Below are positions 24,301 through 35,221 of a DNA stretch of 64,000 nucleotides, in pieces. The notes beneath the pieces were generated by a model. It ran no database searches, had not been told where the DNA came from, and saw nothing but the letters and a program-made list of their open reading frames with translations. Source of the stretch: Okapia johnstoni (Eukaryota; Chordata; Mammalia; Artiodactyla; Giraffidae); contig CM044309.1 in the NCBI GenBank assembly GCA_024291935.2, positions 32,078,001-32,142,000 on the forward strand. Reading direction: 5' to 3'. The number at the start of each line of letters is the position of its first letter. Position 1 is the first letter of the stretch. The translations under genes and the position numbers were made by a program.

Positions 24301-24725
24301 CTAAAGCAGAAAGTACCAGATCTTCTGTGAACCCTCTGCTGGCCTTCATGTCCTCAACAGCGTTTAGAGCAAAGGGAAAGAATAGAGGAAGCCCTGAGAA
24401 TGTGGACTGTTTTCTTAGGAGAATTACAATCAGACAGATTGTAGGTATGCTGGATGCTGGTGTAGTGGAGATGAAATGATGGGCTTTTGTGTTGTCCTTA
24501 AAGGTGCCATCCAGTGTCTTAGCTGCCTACCTAAGAAACCCTTGTTAAGTTTCACCATCTCAGATTTTGAAGTGGCATAGGCAAAGGCATGCCCCAGATT
24601 TGCAACTTGCTAGCTGACGGATCTTTGAAAAGGTACAATGTAAAGATTCCACTGGACACAGGGGCAGGGGGAGGGTGGAGTGATTTGGGAGAGTAGGATT
24701 GGCATATATACATTGAACTGTGCTG

Positions 24726-25054
24726 TGCTTTGCTTAGTTTCTCTGTTGTGTCTGACTCTTTGCAACCCCACGCACTGCAGCCCACCAGGCATCTCTGTCC
24801 ATGGGATTCTTCAGGCAACAATACTGGAATGGGTAGCCATTCCCTCCTCCAGGAGATCTTCCCAACCCAGGTATCAAACCTAGGTCTCCTGCACTGCAGA
24901 CAGATTCTCTACCATCTGAGCCACCGGGGAAGCCCAAGAAAACTGAACTGGGTAGCCTGTCCCTTCTCCAGGGGATCTTCCCCACCCAGGAATTGAACTG
25001 GGGTCTCCTGCATTGCACGTGGATTCTTTATAAGCTGAGCTACCAGGGAAGCCC
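24726..25054 (-). mobile_element. Bov-tA SINE with a second tRNA head
   Basis: On the minus strand the order is: extra tRNA head (24943-25054), then a complete Bov-tA (24726-24936). The two heads are diverged from each other, so the doubling is not recent. The same architecture occurs at 53661-53951 and, partly, at 30025-30259. Confidence 0.85.
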
Positions 25055-25065
25055 ATATATATATA

Positions 25066-25094
25066 CTGCTGCTGCTGCTGCTGCTGGTGCTAAG
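25066..25094. repeat. (CTG)n trinucleotide repeat
   Basis: Seven CTG units are followed by GTGCTAAGT. They lie between the SINE composite and the resumed L1 3' UTR. Confidence 0.85.
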
Positions 25095-25325
25095 TACCAT
25101 GTGTAAAATAGATAGCTAATAGGAACCTGCTGTATAGCACAGAGAGCTCAGTTCTGTGCTCTCTGATGACCTGGGGGGTACAATGGGGGTGGGGTGGGAG
25201 GCTCAAGAGGAAAGGGATATATGTATACATATAGCTGATTCACTTCGTTGTACAGCAGAAACTAATACAACAATAGAAAGCTATTGTAGTCCAACTAAAA
25301 AATAAATTTTAAAAGAAAAGAAAAA

Positions 25326-25841
25326 AGATTCCAGAGCTATTCCTGCTGTCTATAAAGCCCTACATTATGGGGCTCCTGGCAGCCTCTCTTCTAGCCCTAT
25401 AGTCCTCCTTGCCGTTTTCTTACCACATCGAGTGTGTTTCGTCTCAGGGCCTTTATGCATGCTGCCCCCTCTCCCTGGAATTCTCTTCCTTCAGAGAGTT
25501 GCAATCCTGGTCCCTCACTCCACTTGGGTTTCTGTACCTTCTCAATGCCACTGGGCTTTCCTAATAGTCCAATCTCAAGTACTGTCTCTGAGTTACCATA
25601 TATAAAGCAAGCATACTTACCATACTTTCCTAACCTGAAAGAGCTAATATAAGGGAAAGATCATAGTCAACTTTAAAGTAACATATAAATATAAAGAGTT
25701 TTGGTTGTTTTTATAACTCTTAAGAGACCTGCAAGAAATTTACTCAGGGCTTTAAGTTTAAATGTTGATCAATTTCTTTTTCTAAATTGGATTGACCTTT
25801 TGAAAAAACTTTTAATTGATTTTTTCTTTCCTAAAAAGGAT
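25326..25841. other. No recognised gene
   Basis: 25330-25600 is a little richer in G+C than its surroundings and holds a frame (25434-25652) without a recognised domain. It resembles an old mammalian repeat but is not named. Confidence 0.3.
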
Positions 25842-26174
25842 TACAGTCATGATATGTTCAGTCAACACTCTGTATCTGTGAGTTCTGCATCCACAGATTA
25901 AATGGACAGTGGATCAAAATATATACATATATATATAAATTCCAGAAAGTTCCAAAAAACAGAACTTGACTTTGTTGCATGCTGTCAGCTATTTATGTAT
26001 CAGGTATTATATGTAATCTAGAAATGCTGTAAAGTATATGGGAGGATGAGTGTAGTTTATATGCAAATTTAAATGCTATATCATTTTATACAGAGGACTT
26101 GAGTATCTATGAATTTTGATAACTGCAGGAGTACTGAAACCAGTCCCCTATGGATACTGAGAGATGACTGTGTA
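25842..26174 (+). mobile_element. Tigger-type non-autonomous DNA transposon
   Basis: The element runs from TACAGTCAT to GATGACTGTGTA, with inverted terminal words and TA at each end. The inside carries CCAGAAAGTTCCAAAAA and 'gacttgagtatctatgaattttg', which match a common pogo/Tigger-derived mammalian element. A local (TA)n (25918-25940) has expanded. No transposase frame is present. Confidence 0.7.
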
Positions 26175-26199
26175 TGATGACTCATAGTGATGATCAGAT

Positions 26200-26235
26200 T
26201 ATATACATATACATATATACATATATATATATATA
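26200..26235. repeat. (TA)n/(ATAC)n simple repeat
   Basis: Mixed ATACAT and TATA units in AT-rich DNA. Confidence 0.85.
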
Positions 26236-26507
26236 ATTATTGTGCTACTCCGAAATAGATCTAGATCAGCTCATTGTTCAAAATGATCTGTTCACTGCTT
26301 CTGTTGTCTAATTTCATTAGTCTTCAGGTCTCAAATTATGACTCTAGCTGCCTTTGAGAGCAGGGAATTTTTCCACTCTCACACAATCAATAAATTAGGA
26401 GGAAGGACTCTTTTTAGGTGGAAGATAATAAGCTTCATTTAAGACACAGCATCTACAATGTACTGGTACAACTTCCACATGAAAATCCTTACTGGGTTGT
26501 GCTGGGG

Positions 26508-26690
26508 AAAATTGAAGGCAAAAGGAGAAGGGGGTGGCAGAGGATGAGATGGTTGGATGGCATCACTGACTCAATGGGCATGAATTTGAGCAAACTCGGG
26601 GAGATAGTGCAGGACAGAGGTGCCTGGTGTGCTGCAGTCCATGGGGTCACAAAGAGTCACATACGACTTAGTGAGCGAACAACAACAACT
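26508..26690 (+). mobile_element. BovB LINE 3' tail, 5'-truncated
   Basis: The last 180 bases of BovB (GAGATGGTTGGATGGCATCA, then the segment shared with SINE bodies) end in a short (CAA)n run. The plus frame over it (26418-26735) is the leftover of the LINE 3' region fused to chance sequence and is not a gene. Confidence 0.88.
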
Positions 26691-26819
26691 AGTGGAATAG
26701 GAAGAAGTTCACAAGAGTTACTGGATGTCATCTAAACGGAGATACTAGGGTTGGAGGTGAAAACTGACTATTCCGCAGTGCAAATTCAATATTCAAACAG
26801 CAACTTGGAATGGCACAGT

Positions 26820-27055
26820 AGCACCAACTGCTTACTCTATGTGGGTAGTGCATTGTGGCTTTAATGTATTGTTTCACTTAATTTTTATAATAATTGTATG
26901 AATAAGTGCTGACTTTATTTCCATTTTTAGTTGAGGTATCCAAGGTATAATGAAATGAATTAATTTGTAAGAGCTCACAGAGCTAGTGAAAATAGGAGCT
27001 GGAATTTAAAACTAGATTTTCTAACATGAAAGCCACAGCTTTCAGTCACTATATT
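26820..27055 (-). mobile_element. MIR SINE
   Basis: The minus strand shows the MIR head, core and 3' part in order, with the ATCTGTAAAA-like block strongly changed. Confidence 0.65.
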
Positions 27056-27179
27056 AGACTGTAGAGTGTGTAATTTATTCAATGAAAATGAAAAACCTAT
27101 TCTCAGCAGGAAGGCTGTTCCCCAGCAATGCATTACTTGAGGACCCCGTGAGTCCTTGAAATGATTCCAGTTTGTCAGT

Positions 27180-27648
27180 TACAGACCTCGTTTTACTGCT
27201 GCTTCCTTTTACTGAGTTTCGCAAATATTGTATTTTTTACAAATTGAAGGTTTGTGGCCAGCCTGCATTGAGCAAGTCCCTCTATGTCATTTTTCCAACA
27301 ATATTTGCTCACTTTGTGTCTCTGTGTCACATTTCAGTAATCTCAAAATATTTCAAACATTATTATATTTGTTATAATGATCTGTGATCAATGATTTTTG
27401 ATTTTACTGTTATGATTTGCAGAAGACCCAGATGATGGATAGCACATTTTAGTAATAAAGTGTTCTTTAATTAAGATATGTACATTGTTCTTTTAGCATA
27501 ATGCAGCTGCACACTTAATAGAGTACAGTTAAACATAACTTTTGTATGCACTGTAAACCAAAAATTCATGTGACTTACCTTATTGCAATATTCTCTTTAT
27601 TGTGGTGGTCTGGAACTGACCCCACAATATCTCCAAGATATGCCTGTA
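27180..27648. mobile_element. Tigger1-like DNA transposon, internally deleted
   Basis: The left end CAGACCTCGTTTTA (27182) and the right end AGATATGCCTG (complement CAGGCATATCT) fit the Tigger1 terminal repeats. Both are flanked by TA (27180-27181 and 27647-27648). The known subterminal text 'ttgaaggtttgtggccagcc' and 'gcacacttaatagagtacag' is present. At about 465 bp the transposase is gone, and the left end lacks four bases of the usual terminus. Confidence 0.75.
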
Positions 27649-28374
27649 CCTGGGTCTCTCAAAGTAGAGTCCAAATCTAAAAAAAGATTTCATATTTCCT
27701 ATTTATACACTGGGTATTCATAAGATGTCCTTTAGGCAAAACCTATCCCTCTTTCTTTAGAGTGCCAGGGAAATTGCCTGTGACATAGGCTTTTCTGTCG
27801 AGTCACTTTTATCTCTGTAAGTATTGAGATATGTATTATATGAGTTTTTGTATCTCCTTGAAAAAATATAATATGCATATTATAAATGAACTGAAATAGT
27901 TCCTGGCATGAAAGCAAGAAAATGATGAATGAAACCTAGTGTGATTTGCCTATAATTGTGCTCCTCTGTGTCTGTCTCATGTCCTTTTCTCCATTTCATT
28001 CCAAACAGGTCTAGCACAGAACAAATAGCATGCTAAATCATACTAAATAATTCAGCACAGCACTTGTGGATGTTTCGGGGGGATGTGTATTAAAGATGAT
28101 GGTAATCTTCGTAGAGAGGAGAAAGATCAGAGAGTTTCTACAGATTTGGGGAATATATTTAGACATCCATTTATAGTATTTGCTTTGTTTCTTTTAAAGA
28201 TATTTTTTTCTTTCAAGCTTTTGAGTGTAATATAGGAGGAGTGAACATATGACCTTCCTTTTAGTTTCTATTAGATATTCAAGGGACTGACACCACATCA
28301 AAGAGTTTAACAGCAGAGGAGGTGCTATGGTTAGACAGTGTCACTGGGGTTCAAAACACATACACACCCTTGGA
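27649..28374. other. No recognised gene
   Basis: AT-rich sequence with no assigned content. Confidence 0.35.
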
Positions 28375-28680
28375 CAACAAGGATATCAAACCAGTCAGTC
28401 CTGAAGGAAATCCAAAATTCATTGGAAGAACTGATGCTGAAGCTCCAATACTTTGTCCACCAAGTGCAAAGAACTGACTCATTAGAAAAGACCCTGATGC
28501 TGGGAAAGACTGAGGGTAGGAGGAGAAAAGGGTGACAAAGGATGAGATGGTTGCATGGCATCACTGACTCAATGGACATGAGTTTGAGAAAACTCTGGGA
28601 GACACTGAAGAACAGGGATGCCTGGCGTGCTGTAGTCCGTGGGGTCACAAAGAGTCAGACAACTGAGTGACTGAGGAGAG
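28375..28680 (+). mobile_element. BovB LINE 3' end, 5'-truncated
   Basis: The segment starts in the last ORF codons and 3' UTR of BovB (CAGTCAGTCCTGAAGGAAAT, then CTGATGCTGAAGCTCCAATA) and ends in a damaged ACTGAGTGACTGA tail. It matches 63295-63600 in this window in the same order. Confidence 0.9.
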
Positions 28681-29271
28681 AGACCTGAGGCAGGTTTGGA
28701 AATTCTCGCAGGCCAACAGCAATAGGCAAGAGTCATCTGGTATCCAACTTTGTACTTGGTTACAGTTTATGGTCAAGTCTCCAATTCTTGCCAGGTAGGA
28801 CTACCAAGAATAAAGCAAGTTTGAATCACTAGGTAGATTATCATGATGGAGATGAGACCCAGACAGAAGCAGAAAGAAGGGCAGTTTTCAAAACCAGGGC
28901 AGGGCTAAATTCTCAGTGTTTAGCTGGAGTGGTTTAAGTATCTCCTGTTTTCTATCTCCTGTTTTCTATCACTGTAAAAAGTCAGTGAGACAATTCTATA
29001 GGTGGTGTCAGAGATCCAGACACAAAACTCCATCTCGTTCTCTGGTTTGCAGTTCTCCACTAAGGTCACAGATCCTGTTGGGTGGCCAGTCTCTTATAGT
29101 GACAACATTTATTCTAGTTTCTAATAGTGGCTCAGTCAAATACTGACTCCCCCAAGTATTACCAAAATAATCTGTTGATAAACAAAGCTGAATGTTTTGC
29201 TTATCACAGTAAGACAGACCACTTTGATAAGAGTCTTAGCAGCAACTTGCAAGAGAGAGAACAAAGTCAGA
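28681..29271. other. No recognised gene; 16-bp tandem duplication
   Basis: TATCTCCTGTTTTCTA occurs twice in tandem at about 28938-28969. Nothing else is assigned. Confidence 0.35.
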
Positions 29272-29353
29272 TATTGGATTGGCCCAAAAGTTCATTTGGA
29301 TTTTTCATACCATCATATGGTAAAACCCAAACGAACTTTTTGGCCAATCCAAT
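29272..29353. mobile_element. Mariner-type MITE, near-perfect palindrome
   Basis: The two halves (29274-29312 and 29317-29352) are inverted copies with few mismatches around a very short loop. TTGGATTGGCC at the left mirrors GGCCAATCCAA at the right. TA (29272-29273) precedes it and TG (29353-29354) follows, fitting a mutated TA target duplication. About 80 bp of terminal repeats with no interior is the form of mariner MITEs, which can be copied as hairpin RNA. Confidence 0.8.
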
Positions 29354-30012
29354 GTGTATGAGGTTTTAAAGGTCTGATTTAAGGTGGAATTTTCAGGGTG
29401 AGGACTCGATTAGCATGGGGCAAAACTCATAATATAATAGTTTGAGATTGGTGGACACCATTAGTTGAGGGTTTGCTGGTGAGTTAAGTAATGAATAACT
29501 GCTTGATAAACTTGGTGGAGCTGTTATCTTCAGAAAGAAAGATTTACGCAAGTGAGGATAAGCCAAGCTGTGTGGTAGTAAGATGAATGGACTTTCAGAA
29601 AGTTCCTAAAACAAGCAATAAAGTTATTTGAAACTTCATCTTCCTGAGCGTGAGTTGCCAGAAGTAGCCAAGTCATGCTAATATAGACTGGGAGCTTTGG
29701 GGGTGTATCTGGTTTTTGTTTTCAGCTCCCATCCTTTCAAGCTTTTCAAGGATGGTAGAGGCTCCACACTGGTCCTAGCCACATCCAAGTGCTTCAGCTT
29801 CCTGTGGTTGGGTTTCCTTCCCAAACTGCACCCTTGTCAATAGTCTATCAGCCTTGTTTCAACTATCCCATTTGACTGTGCCATCTGTTTCTTATTGGGA
29901 CCCTAACTGATAAAGACAATGATGACTTGGATAAACATTTATTCATTTGTATATACATATTAACACAGTAACTCTCACAGATTTTCTCTGTTGCCCATTA
30001 TTAATCAATCAT
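29354..30012. other. No recognised gene; possible LTR-like end
   Basis: 29690-29910 has a mammalian LTR flavour (ending TTATTGGGACCCTAACTGAT), but the family is not secure. The rest is unassigned. Confidence 0.3.
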
Positions 30013-30024
30013 CTTGTCAGTTCA

Positions 30025-30259
30025 GGCAGATCCCCTGGAGAAGGGATAGGCTACCCACTCCAGTATTCTTGGGCTTCCCTTTTGGCTCAGCTGGTAAAGA
30101 ATCTGCCTGCAATGCGGGAGACCTGGGTTTGATCCCTGGGTTGAGAAGATCCCCTGGAGAAGGGAAAGGCTACCCACTCCAGTGTTCTGGCCTGGAGAAT
30201 TCCATGAACTGTATAGTCCATTGGGTCACAAAGAGTCAGACACAACTGAGTGACTTTCA
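30025..30259 (+). mobile_element. Bov-tA SINE with a partial extra head
   Basis: A head-derived piece (30025-30070, GATCCCCTGGAGAAGGG) precedes a complete Bov-tA that starts at 30071 (GGGCTTCCC). The same 12-bp duplication CTTGTCAGTTCA bounds the whole (30013-30024 and 30260-30271), so the composite moved as one unit. Confidence 0.92.
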
Positions 30260-30608
30260 CTTGTCAGTTCAAGTCAATATGATAGCGGTTTGTTCACTGA
30301 AGAACAAACCTCAGTGGAGAAATGCAGCCTTCATTGGTCAGGTTGGGGTAAGCCCAGGAATAAATATCTAGTGTTACTGAGCTCTCACCTTCCCATCTCC
30401 TGCTACTGTCTCCCCTTTTTCACATCCATCTGGGAACCAGAGGGCACAGCAACTCTGGACACAGCTCCTAGATCCAGAGGAGGGTAACAAAGGGTGAAAC
30501 ACAGATCTGGAGAGAAAAAGGAGACCATTCATCACACTGGAGCCAGAAATAAAAATCAATACAAATCCCAGTATGGTGCAAACTGCATCCTTAAAAGATG
30601 AGATGTGG

Positions 30609-30785
30609 GACTTCCCTGGTGGTTCAGTGGTTAAGGCTTCACTTTCCAATGCAGGGAGTGCAGGTTCAATCTGGTTGGGGAGCTAAGATCTCACATGCAC
30701 ATATCTGAAAAAGAGCAAAACATAAAGCAGAAGCAGTATTGTAATAAATTCAATAAAGACTTTAAAATGGTCCACATCAAAACCA
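30609..30785 (+). mobile_element. CHR-type SINE
   Basis: The head GGGACTTCCCTGGTGGTTCA is followed by a decayed B-box region and a 3' part 'aataaattcaataaagact'. This is the plus-strand counterpart of the copy at 6519-6653. Confidence 0.82.
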
Positions 30786-31204
30786 AAAATTAGATCTGTA
30801 AAAACTGACCTAGAGAAACTGGACTTTCTAGAAATACAGTCAAGTAACATTTTAAAATGTGAATTCAAGTTCTAAAATAAGTTGAAAATCACATATGGTG
30901 AAAGTTACCCTGGAAATTCCCTAAATTGCCCACCAATACAGAGTACAAAGATTGTTGGTACAGTGCAATAGTGTGTATGTATAACTGGCTACTACATGCA
31001 GCATACGATTCCACAGAGGACCTTAATCAGTAAGTAATTCAAGTGTTTGCAATACACAATTTTGTGAAAATTTCAAATTGTTCACTCCTCTCTATTTTCT
31101 ACCCAAGATTTTAAACAATTTTCCCAATTTGGGTCAGTGTTTCTCTAAAACCTTCAAATAGTTTTTGTTTTTGTTTTTTTTTAAAAAAAAAGGAAAAAGA
31201 AAAA

Positions 31205-31378
31205 CTCTATTTTGAAATACTTTCCAATTTAAGGAAAAATTTTATGCAATTACAAAGAACTATATAACCTTTACACAGAGTTACTACTTTTGAGTATTTT
31301 GCCACATTGTCTTTTTTATTGTCTTTGCCACACACATACCCATAAATACACACACCTATACACACACACACATATACC

Positions 31379-31432
<54 letters not shown>

Positions 31433-32200
31433 TTTTTTCTGAACCATTTGAGAGAAGATTGCATCCATCATGATTCTTTATCACTCAGTACTTCAGTGTG
31501 TATTTCCCAAGAATAGATTGTTTTCTTACATAACCACAGTCTAGTTTTCAATTTCAGGAAAATTTCTTATTGCTGCACTGATTTATAAAATGTATAGTCC
31601 GTTTAAAGTTTCATCAGTTGTCTCAATAATATCATTCATAGCAGTTTTTCTTCCAGTACAGAATCTAGTCTAGGGTTGAGTATTATACTTAGTTTTCATG
31701 GGTTTTTTTTAATCTTATTTAATTTGGGATGGTTCCTTAGTGTTTCTTTTTGCCATTCCTGACCTTGATATTTTGAAGATTACAGGCCAGTTATTTTACA
31801 GACAGCCCTTCAATTTGGTTTACTCAGTATTTTCTCATAATATGATTCTAAGTATGTACTTTTGTGATGTGATTGCTCAATAAATGATGTCATGTGCTTC
31901 TTACGCTATCATGTGTGTATACGCTATCACATGATGTCTGCTTGCCCTTTATTCCTGATGTTCATTTCCATCACTTGGTTAAGACATTGTTTTGCTTGTC
32001 CACTGCATAGTAAATTGTACTTCTTATAAATTATAATTGGTAGGAAGATATTTTGAGATCATATTAATAACTTGTTTCTCATCAGTACTCGCCTTGCCCA
32101 CATCCCAATTCCTTAATTTCTGATTGGAAAAAATTACTGCTCAATTCTATTCCCATCATGTATAAAAAGTTTTAATGTGTGAAATCCTTGGGGTGGGTTT
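31205..32200. mobile_element. Old L1M-type repeat with an expanded (CA)n
   Basis: A long continuous match to a familiar ancient LINE 3' region: 'gaaccatttgagagaag', then 'caggccagttattttacaga', then 'cacttggttaagacattg', in the expected order. The dinucleotide tract at 31382-31430 interrupts it. I know it as L1M (L1MC to L1ME), and the subfamily and orientation are not settled. Confidence 0.55.
31382..31430. repeat. (CA)24 microsatellite
   Basis: A 49-base AC tract, preceded from 31329 by shorter CA runs broken by TA and CCC. Minus-strand frames through it read as Val/Cys alternation and are not genes. Confidence 0.97.
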
Positions 32201-32796
32201 TCAAAATCACTGAAACTCTTAGATGTATTTTAATTTTTGGCCAAGCTGATTGAATTCATGTAAATTAAATGTGGGGCTGTCCAACCCCTATTATAATAAC
32301 TGTAAAAGAAAAGTCCTCCGGGTAGAAGCTATAATCAGTCACATTTGGTATGGACAAAATGAGTGACCAGTAGATCAGATGTACAGTGTACAGTTTACAG
32401 AAAAATGATCTTGATGATTATCATTTCAGTAAACATAAAAATGTTTTCACTGTGCTGAATAGCAAATCCAATCATAAAATTAAACCACAATAGTAAATTA
32501 AACTGGCATAATGATATTTACCCTACAGAGTTCTTGCTTGACAAAAATTTTTCAGTAGTGTTATAATTCTGAATAAAATGTTTGCATTCATAAAAATGGA
32601 ACCCAGAGGCCAATGGCATCAAAAAACTGAGGTTAAAATGTCAAAGAGGGGCAATAGAGCTCTTACTGTTACTCAGTTAGAAGATTGTTCATATGGCTTC
32701 ATTTTGCTGTGGTGTCCACAACCCTTCATTTTGTTTTTCTACCTTTGTACTCACAAAATCCACTTCTGAATTGGAATTTTTTTCTGCTCTTCCTAG
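32201..32796. other. No recognised gene
   Basis: AT-rich. Two overlapping plus frames (32578-32769 and 32693-32890) show no domain. Confidence 0.35.
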
Positions 32797-32875
32797 CATA
32801 GTGAAACAACTGTGGACTTGGTCATACTGTGAAACAGGCCATGAGGCTCAGCCTAACCCAGAGAAAGCCTTACTG
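32797..32875 (+). other. Candidate internal exon (weak, by splice signals only)
   Basis: A T-rich tract ends in a strong acceptor (TTTTTTTCTGCTCTTCCTAG, 32777-32796). 79 bases follow, then a strong donor (CTG/GTAAGA at 32873-32881). One of three frames is open across it and would start with one split base. The open peptide does not resemble any family I know. It may be an exon of a long non-coding RNA, an exon of an unseen gene whose other exons lie outside the window, or chance. Confidence 0.2.
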
Positions 32876-33780
32876 GTAAGAGAGAACTGAAAACTGAAAT
32901 CCATAAATCTATCTTTTCTCATCTCATCAAAGTGAGAAAAAGGCCTGGGTTTTTCTTTATATTGTGATGTATTTTGTCAAAATTCCCCTCTTTTAATTTT
33001 TCCAACAGTTGAAACACTTGGTTTAGGGCAAAGAAATATAAATTGATAGAAAATGACTTAACTAGGAAAAGCAAATCAATAGCAACTTCCTTATACAGGA
33101 ACTTCTTGGTCTGAAATGTTTAGTAAGATGTTATTTGTTCTAAAAACGTGGCTTTAATAAGTGATAGCCTGTGGTGATGCTGTTTATATTTCAAAGAACT
33201 ATACAGTGATAGTTCATAACATTTCATTTATCTCAGGGAACAACCAACTAAAACTTTTTCACACATCCTATAGCTATGATAAAGAGGCAGTAGAAAAGTA
33301 AATAAATCAAATTAGAATAGCAGTAAAAAAAAAAAAGAAGGCAGTGACTAGGATGAGTTAATACATAATATATAGGTAACACAGATATCTGTATTTCCTA
33401 TCAATAAATCTCTAGTGAGAACTGATGCATAAAATCATTCAGGAGAACTTTATGTGACTTTTGAGTGAAAACATGAAGGTTGTTTTTTTATTCAATCTTG
33501 TGTTGATATTCTGATAATAAAACACAAATTCTGAGTCAGGAAAATTAAGTTCTTTAGTTATAATAATTAGTTCTTTAGTTATAATAATTATAATAATTAG
33601 TTGCTATAACTAGTTATAGGGAAAAAAAATCATTGAACTGAAAACGGACCTTTAGATTATGATCCTGAATATAGCACTTCTAGCTGTTTGGCATTGAGGA
33701 CGTCATTTATGGAGTGGTGCTCTTGTCTTCCCCCATTCTCACTGTCTCCATCCTTCCCTGTGCTGACCACGTGCCAGTGG
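32876..33780. other. No recognised gene; local TAATAATTA tandem
   Basis: TTAGTTCTTTAGTTATAATA-type words repeat at 33545-33602. Nothing else is assigned. Confidence 0.35.
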
Positions 33781-33983
33781 TTTGTTGTTGTTTAGTCACT
33801 AAGTTGTGTCTGACTCTTTTGCCGCTCCATGGACTACAGTCCTCTGTCCATGGGTTTTCCCAGGCAAGAATACTGGAGTGGGTTGCTATTTCCTTCTCCA
33901 GGGGATCTTCCCAACCTAGGGATGGAAAACGTGTCTCCTGCATTGGCAGGCGGGTTCTTTACCACTGAGCCACCAGGGAAACC
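33781..33983 (-). mobile_element. Bov-tA SINE
   Basis: Complete on the minus strand, with a (TTG)n-like 3' tail at 33780-33790. The head carries GGATGGAAAACG in place of the usual sequence, so the B box is damaged. Confidence 0.92.
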
Positions 33984-35221
33984 TGTGCTTTCTGGATTGC
34001 CCCCATGTTTACATGACTCTTCTTGTCTGACAACAGTTGACTTGGACCCAACTGCACCAATTAAGGTCCTTCCCTAGGGTTTGGCTTGGCCCAGAGTGAG
34101 CATCTCAGCAGTAGTTGAAGCTCTATGATACATAACTTAGCTATCAGTAGCCATGTTTCCCTGCTTCTGAATACTGCCAGTCCACAGTGAGAAGGAATTA
34201 AGGCTAATGTATAGAAAGAAACAGTGGCAGAAACAAGCCTGGTGAAGTTCATGTCTCTGGTCCAGTTGTCCCTGATACCACTCTTCTTCCCTGTACTTCC
34301 AGAGACGGGGTTGTTCCACCCTTACTTGGCTTTTGCCTTTTTAAGTTGGATATTATCTCGTTTAGGTCTGGTTGGAATATTAACCTCCCACTTTCATAAC
34401 CTATAATCAAAGTCCTGGATGTAATTTTGTATTGTTATGTTATTTTTTTAAAAGATGACTTTCCAGCTTGTGTAAGTTTAATGCCCTCATAAACCTGGAC
34501 TCACTTTTGATCGTAATCAGCACAACTTAACTTCTCTAATTTTCAGTTAACTGATTTGTAGAAGATGGGAAATCAATCTTAAATGTCACTAAAATTCTGA
34601 GCCTCTGCTACTGTATAAAGTATAACTTCCCTCAGTTTTACAACCATTGGGAAATGGCTCTTTTTGTTCAAACCTAAACTGAGACTGTGATGAAGTGTCA
34701 TTGATTAGTAACAGGGAGAATTTTGAGGAGGAAGTGACCAAGAGTACTGGAAACTTGAGGGGATTTCAGGTAAAATTCTACCTGTCAATTACCCCTCTGG
34801 AGCAGACAAAGGGTCTCAATACTGAAGGGACAATTGCTGAAACGAAAATTCTAGGTATTATACGTTGGGAATTTTCTTTCATTAAAATATCATGCTTCCT
34901 CCCTGGCAACTAGATGATACTTGGAAGTTTTGTGGTCTAATGTTTGATTCTTGCTTTTTTCCCTATTTTATTCACATTAACATATTAAAAATGTAACACT
35001 CTTCAGATATATTGAATATACTGTAATCAGTTTACTATGAGAAGGGTTTTATTATCGAGAGATAAACAATTTTTTTTTATCATTGTTTTATATCCTGCTG
35101 TCCAGCTATCAGACACTGAATTTTTGCATGTGGTTCTGGTGGCCTCTTTTTCTTACTACATAATACATCTCTATATTTTCTGGTTCTAAAGGCAATTGTA
35201 GTTTTTCCATTGATTTACTCA
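33984..35221. other. No recognised gene
   Basis: Overlapping short frames on both strands at 34061-34406 show no domain. I see no repeat I can name. Confidence 0.35.

Larger units (their letters stand above)
24650..25325 (+). mobile_element. L1 LINE 3' UTR, split by a SINE composite
   Basis: The artiodactyl L1 3' UTR begins with a G-rich stretch (GGGGCAGGGGGAGGGTGG, 24661-24678) and continues to about 24725. After the SINE block it resumes at 25095 and runs to its A-rich tail near 25300-25325. The right part (ACAGCAGAAACTAATACAAC at 25252) is typical. No ORF2 remains. Confidence 0.85.

Noticed and set aside
26418..26735. 105-residue plus frame
   Set aside because: Most of it is the BovB 3' tail, and the first 30 residues are chance sequence.
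31207..31464. Open frame with Val/Cys alternation
   Set aside because: It is the (CA)n tract read in frame, with no protein feature outside it.
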